DNA from: Liquorilactobacillus satsumensis DSM 16230 = JCM 12392
GTDB taxonomy: Bacteria > Bacillota > Bacilli > Lactobacillales > Lactobacillaceae
DNA: 64,000 bases
Direction of reading: 5' to 3'
Assembly: GCF_001435195.1 (NCBI RefSeq)
Contig: NZ_AZFQ01000019.1
Span: 11,351 to 75,350, forward strand
Each line of letters starts with the position of its first letter. The first letter of the stretch is position 1. Below are positions 54,129 through 62,302 of this stretch, in pieces. A program made the position numbers and the translations under genes. The notes beneath the pieces were generated by a model. The model was not told the origin of the DNA. It ran no database searches and saw nothing but the letters and a program-made list of their open reading frames with translations.

Positions 54129-55082
54129 ATGACCTCTGTTGTTTTTATGGGAACCCCGCAGTTTGCAGCAACTATCTTGGAAGGACTAGTGGAAGCTGAT
54201 TATGATATTAAGGCGGTGGTCACTCAACCTGATCGATTGACTGGCCGCAAGCGTGTTTTAACACATCCCCCAGTTAAAGCAGTTGCATTGAAACATGGAA
54301 TTCGAGTACTACAACCACAAAAAATTAGTGGTAGTCCAGAAATGGCAGCAGTTATTGAACTTGCTCCAGATTTAATCATTACGGCTGCATTTGGACAATT
54401 TCTACCTGACGCACTCATTGCTGCAGCCAAAGTTGGAGCAGTGAATGTTCATGGTTCACTGTTACCCAAGTATCGCGGTGGTGCGCCGGTTCAATATGCA
54501 ATCATGAATGGGGATTCGCTGACTGGGGTGACCTTAATTTATATGGTTAAGAAAATGGACGCAGGTGCAATGTTGGCGCAAGCAAAATTGCCAATTGGTG
54601 CCACAGATGATACTGGAACAATTTTTGCCAAAATGAGTGTGCTAGGTCGGACGCTTTTGCTGGAAACTCTGCCTAAGTTATTGCAGGGGGAAATTGAGGC
54701 CGTGCCTCAAGCTGAAGATCAGGTTACTTTTTCTCCTGTGATTAGACCAGAACAAGAAACACTGAGTTTGCAACAAACAGCAGTTGAGTTAGATTGGAAA
54801 ATCCGGGCACTTCGGCCACAACCAGGGGCATATTTTAAGCAATTCCTAGGGAAACGAACAAAGCTTTGGCAAATTAAACCACTGACTGAAAAAACAACAC
54901 TGGCCGCGGGTTTTGTAGTTGAAGTTGATAAGAAGCACTTAAAAGTGGCAGCGGCTAAAGGAACAGTTTATCAACTTGAAGTTTTGCAACCGGCAGGCAA
55001 ACCCAAAATGAATATCAGCGCTTACTTGAATGGTCAGGGTCAAGGAATCAAGACTGGTCAGAGGATAATTACAGATGAATAA
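54129..55082 (+). CDS. fmt: Methionyl-tRNA formyltransferase
   Basis: A 317-residue enzyme formylating initiator Met-tRNA. VVFMGTPQFA opens the protein; the formyl-THF site is GSLLPKYRGGAPVQ with Asn/His/Asp residues; the C-terminal tRNA-binding domain is about 205-315. ATG 54129 gives the family N-terminus (MTSVVFMGTP); ATGs at 54117 and 54120 are nearer to the ribosome site AAAGGAA and cannot be excluded. Overlaps rsmB by 8 bases. Confidence 0.95.
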   Translation: MTSVVFMGTPQFAATILEGLVEADYDIKAVVTQPDRLTGRKRVLTHPPVKAVALKHGIRVLQPQKISGSPEMAAVIELAPDLIITAAFGQFLPDALIAAAKVGAVNVHGSLLPKYRGGAPVQYAIMNGDSLTGVTLIYMVKKMDAGAMLAQAKLPIGATDDTGTIFAKMSVLGRTLLLETLPKLLQGEIEAVPQAEDQVTFSPVIRPEQETLSLQQTAVELDWKIRALRPQPGAYFKQFLGKRTKLWQIKPLTEKTTLAAGFVVEVDKKHLKVAAAKGTVYQLEVLQPAGKPKMNISAYLNGQGQGIKTGQRIITDE

Positions 55083-56442
55083 TAAGCCCTTAAAAAGAAT
55101 AACAAAACCAACGGCCCGTTTATTAGCCGTTGAAATTTTAACACGGATTGTACGTGAAAATGCCTATTCAAATATCTTATTGAATCAGGCACTGCAAAAA
55201 AAACAGTTGTCACGAGTTGACGGTAATTTGCTGACTAGGCTGGTTTATGGTGTCCTACAGCATCGGTTGACGCTTGAATATTGGCTTGAACCTTTTATTA
55301 AAGGTAAAAAACTGGAGCCTTGGGTACAACAGCTTTTGCTGGTTTCTTTGTACCAATTGCAATATTTGGATAAAATCCCTGCACGTGCAGTTTTGAATGA
55401 AGCCATTGAAATTGCCAAAAGCAAGGGACACGATGGTGTGCGAAAATTTGTGACAGGTGTTTTGCATGCAATTTTGCGGACAGGTGTACGCAATTTTGAG
55501 GAGCTACAGCAACCTACAAAGCGACTTAGCATCGTTTATAGTGTTCCAGAATGGATAATTAACCGTTTGCAGCAGCAGGTTGGAGACAAGAAGACTATTA
55601 AAATTTTATCTTCGTTGGCGCAAATTCCGCATGGTGCTGTGCGAGTTAATCAGTCACGGATCACTGTCGCGGCAGCAAAAAAACAGCTTATGGCAGCGGG
55701 CTTTGAAGTTGAACAAAGCGCAGTTTTTACAGGAAGTTTGCTGCTAAAAAAAGGGCATGTACTTGATAGTCCTCTTTTTCAGACAGGCAAGCTCATGCTG
55801 CAAGACGAAAGTGCAGCTTTGGTTGTTGATTCCATGCAACTATCAGGAACGGAGCAGGTTCTAGACGCCTGTGCCGCTCCCGGTGGTAAAACGATGCAGA
55901 TTGCTGATGAGTTAACTACCGGACAGGTCACAGCGCTTGATATTCATCGGCATAAAGTTGAATTAATTAAAGAAAATGCCAAAAAATGTGATTTTTCTGC
56001 TAAAGTAAAAGCAGTGACACTCGATGCACGTGCGGCTGGAACAAGATTTGCGGCACAAAGTTTTGCACAGGTTTTAGTGGATGCACCATGTTCTGGGATA
56101 GGTCTGCTACGACGCAAACCTGAGATTCGGTATGAAAAAAGCCCACAAGATTCAGTTAACCTGCAGCAGATCCAGCTTGAAATTTTGGAAAGCGTCGCAC
56201 CTTTAGTAGCAGCAGGGGGTAAGCTTACCTACAGTACATGTACTATTTTAAAAACTGAAAACCAAGATGTGATCACGCTCTTTTTGAAAAAACATCCTGA
56301 ATTTGAACAGCTTGAGACAACGACTAGTCTGCCTGTAAAAAAGGCTGGGCAGTTGGCATTGACGATTTATCCGGATGAGTACAATTCCGATGGTTTCTTT
56401 ATTGCAACATTGCGCAGGAAAAAGACGGTGGAGATGAACTAA
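55075..56442 (+). CDS. rsmB: 16S rRNA (cytosine-967-C5)-methyltransferase
   Basis: A 455-residue RsmB/Sun enzyme. N-terminal NusB-like domain (about 12-140, RLLAVEILTRIVRENAYSN), then a SAM domain with DACAAPGGKT, catalytic Cys residues in DAPCSGIGLLRRKPE and TYSTCTI. ATG overlaps the fmt end and its stop directly precedes prpC. Confidence 0.96.
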   Translation: MNNKPLKRITKPTARLLAVEILTRIVRENAYSNILLNQALQKKQLSRVDGNLLTRLVYGVLQHRLTLEYWLEPFIKGKKLEPWVQQLLLVSLYQLQYLDKIPARAVLNEAIEIAKSKGHDGVRKFVTGVLHAILRTGVRNFEELQQPTKRLSIVYSVPEWIINRLQQQVGDKKTIKILSSLAQIPHGAVRVNQSRITVAAAKKQLMAAGFEVEQSAVFTGSLLLKKGHVLDSPLFQTGKLMLQDESAALVVDSMQLSGTEQVLDACAAPGGKTMQIADELTTGQVTALDIHRHKVELIKENAKKCDFSAKVKAVTLDARAAGTRFAAQSFAQVLVDAPCSGIGLLRRKPEIRYEKSPQDSVNLQQIQLEILESVAPLVAAGGKLTYSTCTILKTENQDVITLFLKKHPEFEQLETTTSLPVKKAGQLALTIYPDEYNSDGFFIATLRRKKTVEMN

Positions 56443-57195
56443 ATGATTTTTGCATATCAAAGCGACATTGGGAAAATTCGTAAGCGTAATGAAGATTATG
56501 TCGGCGTTTTCCAAAATAAGCAAGAAATTCAGTTTGCAGTCGTTGCAGACGGACTTGGGGGCCATAAAGGAGGCGATGTGGCTTCTGAAATGGCTGTTTC
56601 ACATCTAGGTTTCAGATTCGAAGAAACGACCTTTTCCACTCTCCAAGAAGGTGCCCGCTGGTTGGTTGAAGAAGTCAATCGTGAAAACACACTGATTTTG
56701 GAACGTGCCCAGCAATATGAGGATTTGAACGGCATGGGAACCACACTGGTTTGTGCTCTTTTTTTCGGTACAGAATTTTTGTTAGCTAATATTGGGGACA
56801 GCCGGGGGTATTTGCTGCGCAAAAATGAGCTGATCCAAGTTACAGAAGATCATTCATTAGTCAATGAACTGCTTAAACGCGGACAAATCAGTTCAGAAGA
56901 AGCAAAACATCATCCGCAAAAAAACATTGTAACACGCACACTTGGTGTTTCTGGCAATGCAACTTTGGATGAAAAAGTAATTGAATTACAATCTACAGAT
57001 ATGCTGTTGCTGTGTACAGATGGATTGACCAATATGCTTGAAGATGCAGAAATTGAAAAAGTCTTGCAAAGTGATGCGCAGCTTGATGAAAAATGCCAGT
57101 TATTGATTGCACAGGCAAATAAAGCTGGCGGGAGTGATAATATTACGCTTTTGCTTGCACGAGCCGCAACGCACGGTGAGGTGAAACCGCGATGA
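56443..57195 (+). CDS. prpC: PP2C-type Ser/Thr protein phosphatase
   Basis: A 250-residue PPM phosphatase that reverses the action of the adjacent kinase. Metal-binding motifs RNEDYVG, VVADGLGGHKGGD, NIGDSRGYL, CTDGLTNML and GGSDNITLLL are all present. ATG begins right after the rsmB stop with GGTGGAG upstream; overlaps prkC by 4 bases (ATGA). Confidence 0.96.
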   Translation: MIFAYQSDIGKIRKRNEDYVGVFQNKQEIQFAVVADGLGGHKGGDVASEMAVSHLGFRFEETTFSTLQEGARWLVEEVNRENTLILERAQQYEDLNGMGTTLVCALFFGTEFLLANIGDSRGYLLRKNELIQVTEDHSLVNELLKRGQISSEEAKHHPQKNIVTRTLGVSGNATLDEKVIELQSTDMLLLCTDGLTNMLEDAEIEKVLQSDAQLDEKCQLLIAQANKAGGSDNITLLLARAATHGEVKPR

Positions 57196-59174
57196 AAGCA
57201 GGATATGTACTGAGCGGTCGGTATAAAATAAAAAAGAGCTTGGGTGAAGGTGGCATGGCGAATGTCTACCTTGCCTTTGATCTCATTTTAAAACGTGAAG
57301 TCGCAGTTAAATTAATGCGACTTGATCTGCGGGATAATCCGGCAGCAATTCGGCGCTTTAAACGTGAGGCAATTTCTTTAACTGAACTTGCCCATCCCAA
57401 TATTGTTAGTATTTATGACCTTGGCGAAGACAATGGCATGCAGTATTTAATAATGGAATATGTGGAAGGCATGGATTTAAAAGAGTATATCGCACAAAAC
57501 TTTCCATTTGCATATTCGCGGGTTATCGGAATTATGGAACAAATCCTTTCAGCCGTATCTGAGGCGCATGCCCATGATATTATTCATCGTGACCTTAAAC
57601 CACAAAATATTTTGATCAATGAACAAGGTCAAGTCAAGATTACCGATTTTGGAATTGCACTTGCGACTTCCGAATATTCGTTGACACAGACGAATACCCT
57701 CATGGGCTCGGTTCATTATCTTTCTCCTGAACAGGCGCGAGGTAGTTTAGTAACCAAACAATCAGACATTTATTCTCTGGGAATTATTTTATTTGAGATG
57801 CTGACAGGGCGTGTCCCATATCAAGGGGAGACCGCTGTTTCCATCGCACTCAAACATTTTCAAAATGAGATGCCGTCAGTGCGCGCCTTTGACCACAGTA
57901 TTCCACAGCCGCTCGAAAATGTTGTTTTACGTGCAACTGCTAAGAATCTGAGAGAACGTTATCAAACGGTGGCTGAAATGGCAGCGGACTTGCGTACAAC
58001 ACTTTCTGCAACGCGTGCGACCGAGCCTAAATGGCACCCGTTTGAAACCTTGGATGACGAGACAAAGGTCCTTGAACCGCTTAAAATAGCAACTAAAGTC
58101 CAAAAAAAGAAACCAACTGTACCGGAAAAAAAGCCAGAGACCAAGACCAAAAAATGGAGTACCAAAAAGAAATGGCTTTTTTGGGGTGGCATCTGTTTTA
58201 TACTTTTGCTGGTAATTTTTGCAGCGCTATCGTTTGCTTTAAGTCCGCATAATGTCAGTATTCCTGATTTGAGGGGAATGACTAAGGCAGAGGCTAAGGG
58301 GGTCCTTTCAGATCGTAATCTAAAGGTTGGAAAGGTCTCTTATCAAAATAATGATAAGTATTATCAAGGACAAGTGATCTCCTCAACACCAGAAGAAGCA
58401 ACGAATGTTCGTGAAAATTCACAAGTTTCGCTTGTTTTGTCCAAGGGGCCAGAGAAATTTAAATTTGGTGATTATACCGGGCAGTCTTATGCGACTGTCA
58501 AGAAAAAGCTTGAGGCAAAAGGTGTGACAGTTTTAAAACAAAATGAGTATTCTAATACTGTCGCTAAGGGCGAGATTCTAGATCAGACGCTTTCTAAAAA
58601 TAAAAAGGTCGTCTGGGATCAGACAACTGTGACTTTTACAGTTAGTTCTGGAGCAGGACAGTCCTATTTAAGAGATTTAACCGGCTATACAGAAAAAAGT
58701 GTGCGGGACTACGCTAACGAATTAGGGCTTGTTTTGAAAGTCAAAAAGGAAAGTTCAAGTGACTCAACAGCAGGTTTAGTAATTGCACAAGATCCTGCGG
58801 TGGGTTCTCCCGTTCAAAGCGGGGATGTTTTACAAGTTACACTAGCAGCAAATACAACAAGCTCTTCCAGCAGTAGTAGTGCTTCAAGCAGCTCGCAAGA
58901 AAAGACGTTTGCTGTTAATGTGACTTTGCCATATGCTAATAATGCAAATTCTACAAGTACTGGAGCACAGCAAAGTACAACGAATAAAATTGAAATTTAT
59001 CTTCAAGATAAAAATCACAGTTTTAGTTCGGTGTATCAAACGCTGACGATTGCACGTGACACGGAGATTTCTTTACCGTTTACTTTGGATGGGTCTGCAA
59101 CGGGAAAGTATAAGGTTGTACGCGATGGTCAGGTTGTTGCTGAAAAAGATAATATTAAAGATAGTGGAAATTAG
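57192..59174 (+). CDS. prkC: PASTA-domain Ser/Thr protein kinase
   Basis: A 660-residue receptor-type kinase sensing cell-wall muropeptides or lipid II. Kinase domain 1-275: Gly-loop GEGGMANVY, Lys40, Asp134 in HRDLKPQN, DFG at 152-154, activation loop with Thr residues (SLTQTNTLMGS). Juxtamembrane basic region, one membrane helix (about 330-352), three PASTA repeats (about 355-420, 421-487, 488-553), a Ser-rich linker (about 555-570) and a further extracellular beta-type domain to the end. It probably controls cell division and wall synthesis through PBP and GpsB-type targets. Confidence 0.96.
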   Translation: MKAGYVLSGRYKIKKSLGEGGMANVYLAFDLILKREVAVKLMRLDLRDNPAAIRRFKREAISLTELAHPNIVSIYDLGEDNGMQYLIMEYVEGMDLKEYIAQNFPFAYSRVIGIMEQILSAVSEAHAHDIIHRDLKPQNILINEQGQVKITDFGIALATSEYSLTQTNTLMGSVHYLSPEQARGSLVTKQSDIYSLGIILFEMLTGRVPYQGETAVSIALKHFQNEMPSVRAFDHSIPQPLENVVLRATAKNLRERYQTVAEMAADLRTTLSATRATEPKWHPFETLDDETKVLEPLKIATKVQKKKPTVPEKKPETKTKKWSTKKKWLFWGGICFILLLVIFAALSFALSPHNVSIPDLRGMTKAEAKGVLSDRNLKVGKVSYQNNDKYYQGQVISSTPEEATNVRENSQVSLVLSKGPEKFKFGDYTGQSYATVKKKLEAKGVTVLKQNEYSNTVAKGEILDQTLSKNKKVVWDQTTVTFTVSSGAGQSYLRDLTGYTEKSVRDYANELGLVLKVKKESSSDSTAGLVIAQDPAVGSPVQSGDVLQVTLAANTTSSSSSSSASSSSQEKTFAVNVTLPYANNANSTSTGAQQSTTNKIEIYLQDKNHSFSSVYQTLTIARDTEISLPFTLDGSATGKYKVVRDGQVVAEKDNIKDSGN

Positions 59175-59211
59175 CGATACAAAGTTGCAAGGATTAGAAG
59201 GAGGCGTTGGG

Positions 59212-60090
59212 GTGGTAGCAGGACAAATTCGACAGTCTTTAAGCGGATATTACGACATTGAAGTTGATGGACTGATCTATCGGACTAGAGCACGTGGCAA
59301 TTTTCGGAAGAAAAACCAGACTCCCTTAGTGGGCGATTGGGTTGAATTTAAGGCAGATAGTCAAACAGAGGGCTATATTTTAAAAATTGCTGCACGGAAG
59401 AATCGGCTAGTAAGGCCGCCAGTTGCAAATGTTGATTTTGCGATTGTGGTGACCGCGGTTAAGGAGCCGGTTTTATCAACTAATTTATTGGATCGGCAAT
59501 TAGTGATGCTTGAAAAAAATAAGATTACACCGTTACTGTATTTTTCTAAAATTGATCTTTTAAATACGGCGGAAAAGCACAAGCTAACAAAGTTAATTGC
59601 TGCCTATGCGGTTTATTACAAATGCTTTATGTCACCAGCACCGGCACCAACTGAACTTTTTGCAGGATTGGCAGGACAATTGGGAGTTGTGATGGGGCAG
59701 ACAGGAGCAGGAAAATCGACATTGCTCAATGACTTGAAGCCGGAACTTGAATTAGAAACCGGGGTCGTGTCAAAGGCGTTGAGCCGGGGCAAGCACACGA
59801 CTCGCAAGACAGCACTATTTCCTTTAGCCGGGACCTTAATTGCTGATACTCCTGGTTTTTCTTCTTTTGACCTGCTGGATGTTACCAAGGAACAACTGGG
59901 CGGCTTCTTTCCAGAACTACGAGCTTACAGTGCAACCTGTAAATTCAGAAGTTGTTTGCATCTTAATGAACCTGGGTGTGCCGTTAAAGCCGCAGTTGCA
60001 GCTGGAGAGATCCTAGAAAGTCGTTACTTGAATTATGTACAGTTTCAAAAAGATATCAGTTCACAGAAGTCAAAATATCGTAAATCATAA
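59212..60090 (+). CDS. rsgA: Ribosome small subunit GTPase RsgA
   Basis: A 292-residue circularly permuted GTPase for late 30S assembly. OB-fold first (TPLVGDWVEF), G1 GQTGAGKS at about 162-169, G3 DTPGFSSF, and a zinc site with CKFRSCLHLNEPGC. GTG 59212 follows AAGGAGG (59198-59203); longer in-frame starts lie inside prkC and lack ribosome sites. Conserved prkC-rsgA-rpe-thiN order. Confidence 0.96.
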   Translation: MVAGQIRQSLSGYYDIEVDGLIYRTRARGNFRKKNQTPLVGDWVEFKADSQTEGYILKIAARKNRLVRPPVANVDFAIVVTAVKEPVLSTNLLDRQLVMLEKNKITPLLYFSKIDLLNTAEKHKLTKLIAAYAVYYKCFMSPAPAPTELFAGLAGQLGVVMGQTGAGKSTLLNDLKPELELETGVVSKALSRGKHTTRKTALFPLAGTLIADTPGFSSFDLLDVTKEQLGGFFPELRAYSATCKFRSCLHLNEPGCAVKAAVAAGEILESRYLNYVQFQKDISSQKSKYRKS

Positions 60091-60105
60091 ATGAGGTGTT
60101 ATAAA

Positions 60106-60759
60106 ATGAAAATTGCTCCTTCAATTTTGAGTGCAGATTTTGCTAATTTACAACGCGACATAAAAATTGTCGAAGATGCGGGTGCGGAATATCTTCATCT
60201 GGATGTGATGGATGGTCACTTTGTTCCTAATCTTTCTTTTGGGGTTCCGTTAATTAAAGCCTTGAGACCAAATTCTAGCTTAATATTCGACTGCCATCTG
60301 ATGGTCAGTCGTCCTGAAGATTACATCTCACCGTTGGCTGAGGCAGGCGTACAGATCATCGGCGTACATTACGAGGCTACCCCCCATATTTATCGGATGG
60401 TACAATTGATTCATCAGGCTGGATGCAAAGCGGAAGTGGTCTTAAATCCGGGGACGCCGATCAGTGTGCTGCAAGAGTTATTGCCAGTAGTGGATGCTGT
60501 TTTAATTATGACAGTTAATCCTGGATTCGGCGGACAGAAGTTTATTCCTGAGACTTTGGATAAAATAGCTCAATTAGCGACCTTGAAGAAAGCTCAAGGA
60601 TTGACTTTTGAAATCGAGGTTGATGGTGGTATTGATGAGAAAACAAGTGTCCTGTGTCAAGCGCGCGGTGCGACCGTGGCAGTTGCGGGGTCGTTTGTTT
60701 TTGAGAGTCAATCACCGGCTGCGCAGGTCAAATTATTACATAAAGTGACGGGTGAGTAA
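60106..60759 (+). CDS. rpe: Ribulose-phosphate 3-epimerase
   Basis: A 217-residue TIM-barrel enzyme of the pentose phosphate pathway. MKIAPSILSADFANL, LHLDVMDGHFVPN (metal His/Asp), MTVNPGFGGQKF and EVDGGID are typical. ATG 60106 follows GAGGTG; an in-frame ATG at 60091 overlaps that site. Confidence 0.97.
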   Translation: MKIAPSILSADFANLQRDIKIVEDAGAEYLHLDVMDGHFVPNLSFGVPLIKALRPNSSLIFDCHLMVSRPEDYISPLAEAGVQIIGVHYEATPHIYRMVQLIHQAGCKAEVVLNPGTPISVLQELLPVVDAVLIMTVNPGFGGQKFIPETLDKIAQLATLKKAQGLTFEIEVDGGIDEKTSVLCQARGATVAVAGSFVFESQSPAAQVKLLHKVTGE

Positions 60760-60760
60760 G

Positions 60761-61405
60761 ATGATTATCAATTTATTAGTTGGTGGACCGGTCTGTGAAT
60801 GGCCGGAACAGCTTTTTGAGGATCAAAAAGCAGCTCTTTGGGTAGGTGCAGATCGGGGTGCTTTACGGCTAGTCAAGCAGGGGATTAAGCCAGCATTAGC
60901 GATTGGAGATTTTGATTCTTCATCACCCGCTGAAAGAAAACTCGTTTTTGCTAACAGTCAGCAGGTGGTGACTGCAAAGGCACAGAAAGATGATACGGAT
61001 ACCGAGTTGGCACTTAAGTTGATTTTTAAGCAGTTTGATTGCGAGCGGATTAATATTTACGGTGCGACGGGTGGTCGTTTAGATCATTTCCTAGCAAACT
61101 TGTTTTGCGTGCTGCGGCCCCCCTTTGATCAGTTTCTTGAAAAAATTTATCTCTATGATCGCTTTAATACCGTTCGTTTTTTTAAACCAGGAGTGCATTG
61201 GCTGAAAAAAGAAGAAGATAAGAAGTATCTGGCGTTTATTCCACTGACAGCAGTGAAAGCACTGGAGCTCTTTGATGAAAAATATCGGTTAAGTCAGACT
61301 GATTTTACGCATCCAATTTCATTAGCCAGCAATGAGTTTATTGGCGAGACTGGAAAATTCAGTTTCAGCAGCGGGGTTGTGTGTGTCATTCAAAGCAAAG
61401 ATTAA
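60761..61405 (+). CDS. thiN: Thiamine diphosphokinase
   Basis: A 214-residue thiamine pyrophosphokinase. VGADRGALRLVKQGI, AIGDFDSSSPAE, KDDTDTELALKL and YGATGGRLDHFLAN are the family motifs. ATG 60761 follows GGGTGAG at 6 bases; a GTG at 60752 is part of that site. Last gene of the gmk to thiN cluster. Confidence 0.95.
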   Translation: MIINLLVGGPVCEWPEQLFEDQKAALWVGADRGALRLVKQGIKPALAIGDFDSSSPAERKLVFANSQQVVTAKAQKDDTDTELALKLIFKQFDCERINIYGATGGRLDHFLANLFCVLRPPFDQFLEKIYLYDRFNTVRFFKPGVHWLKKEEDKKYLAFIPLTAVKALELFDEKYRLSQTDFTHPISLASNEFIGETGKFSFSSGVVCVIQSKD

Positions 61406-61448
61406 CAATAATCGTTAAGCACCCAGCAGTCCGTTAATTTAGAAACAA

Positions 61449-61475
61449 AAAAAGACTCGCAAAACGAGTCTTTAG
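61449..61475. terminator. Bidirectional terminator between thiN and rpmB
   Basis: AAAAAAAGACTCG-caaaa-CGAGTCTTTAG: an 8- to 9-bp stem with A-run left and T-run right. Confidence 0.85.
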
Positions 61476-61478
61476 TAA

Positions 61479-61664
61479 TTATACGCGTGTTACTTTGCCC
61501 GATTTCAATGCTCGAGCTGATACCCAAACTCTTTTAGGCTTGCCGTCAACCAAAATTCTTACTTTTTGCAGATTTGGTTTCCATGAGCGACTCGTTTGGT
61601 TCAAAGCATGTGAACGCTTTTTGCCGAAAGTTGTTTTGCGGCCAGTAATAAAGTCTTTTGCCAT
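61479..61664 (-). CDS. rpmB: 50S ribosomal protein L28
   Basis: A 61-residue bL28: begins [20 protein letters not shown] and contains [20 protein letters not shown]. Cysteine-free form. AAAGGAGG precedes ATG on the - strand. Divergent from the asp23-fakA genes, the usual Firmicute arrangement. Confidence 0.97.
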   Translation of the reverse strand: MAKDFITGRKTTFGKKRSHALNQTSRSWKPNLQKVRILVDGKPKRVWVSARALKSGKVTRV

Positions 61665-61722
61665 TGTTATTCCTCCTTTGTTGCTAGGATTAAAAATACA
61701 GCTGCTGTTAACTCACTTGACT

Positions 61723-61751
61723 AAGTTATCATAATTCAGTTTTGAATGCAA
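61723..61751 (-). promoter_or_regulatory. Probable promoter of rpmB
   Basis: Read on the - strand: TTGCAT (61746-61751), 17 bases, TAACTT (61723-61728). Confidence 0.45.
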
Positions 61752-61810
61752 GATTTTTCTGTAAAGTAAATTAACTTGGCAGTTACTAATCCGCGTCGGC
61801 TTCGTCTGCG

Positions 61811-61839
61811 TTGAAATCGGGCGATGTCTGCGGTATAGT
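61811..61839 (+). promoter_or_regulatory. Promoter of asp23-fakA
   Basis: TTGAAA (61811-61816), 17 bases, TATAGT (61834-61839), about 63 bases before the asp23-like start. Confidence 0.6.
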
Positions 61840-61902
61840 GGTTTATTGTAATTTATGCTAAAATGTTGTTGACGATTGTGCTAATTAAGGAGGCTGTATT
61901 TT

Positions 61903-62265
61903 ATGGCTGTAAAAATCAAAACGCAGTTCGGAAACATTGATATTAATAATGATGTAATTGCGACGGTTGTAGGTGGTGCTGCAACCGAAATTTTTGGAAT
62001 AGTCGGCATGGCTAGCAAAAATCAAATTCGTGATAACCTTAACGAAATTTTAAAACGAGATAATTATTCAAAGGGAGTAGTTGTTCGTCAGGAAGATGCT
62101 GGCGTCGCGGTTGATGTTTATATTATTGTAGGTTATGGAACAAAGATTTCCGAGGTCTGCCGTAACGTTCAAGACAAAGTCAAATATAATTTGGAAACCA
62201 TGCTCGGGATAACGGCCAGTTCTGTAAATGTTTTTGTACAGGGTGTACGAGTAATTGAGGAATAA
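61903..62265 (+). CDS. Asp23/Gls24 family protein (YloU-like)
   Basis: A 120-residue alkaline-shock family protein. Pattern DVIATVVGGAATEIFGIVGMAS, then GVAVDVYIIVGYGTKISEVC and VNVFVQGVRV, is typical. Staphylococcal Asp23 forms a membrane-associated network; the YloU-type role is unclear. AAGGAGG upstream; precedes the FakA-like gene as in Bacillus yloU-yloV. Confidence 0.93.
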   Translation: MAVKIKTQFGNIDINNDVIATVVGGAATEIFGIVGMASKNQIRDNLNEILKRDNYSKGVVVRQEDAGVAVDVYIIVGYGTKISEVCRNVQDKVKYNLETMLGITASSVNVFVQGVRVIEE

Positions 62266-62302
62266 GCTGGCTGTTGTTGGGGACCAAGGAGGATAAATAA
62301 AG

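Noticed and set aside
59050-59211. Longer N-terminus for RsgA inside the prkC gene
   Set aside because: The extension is an out-of-frame reading of prkC; GTG 59212 has AAGGAGG at the right distance and gives the family length.
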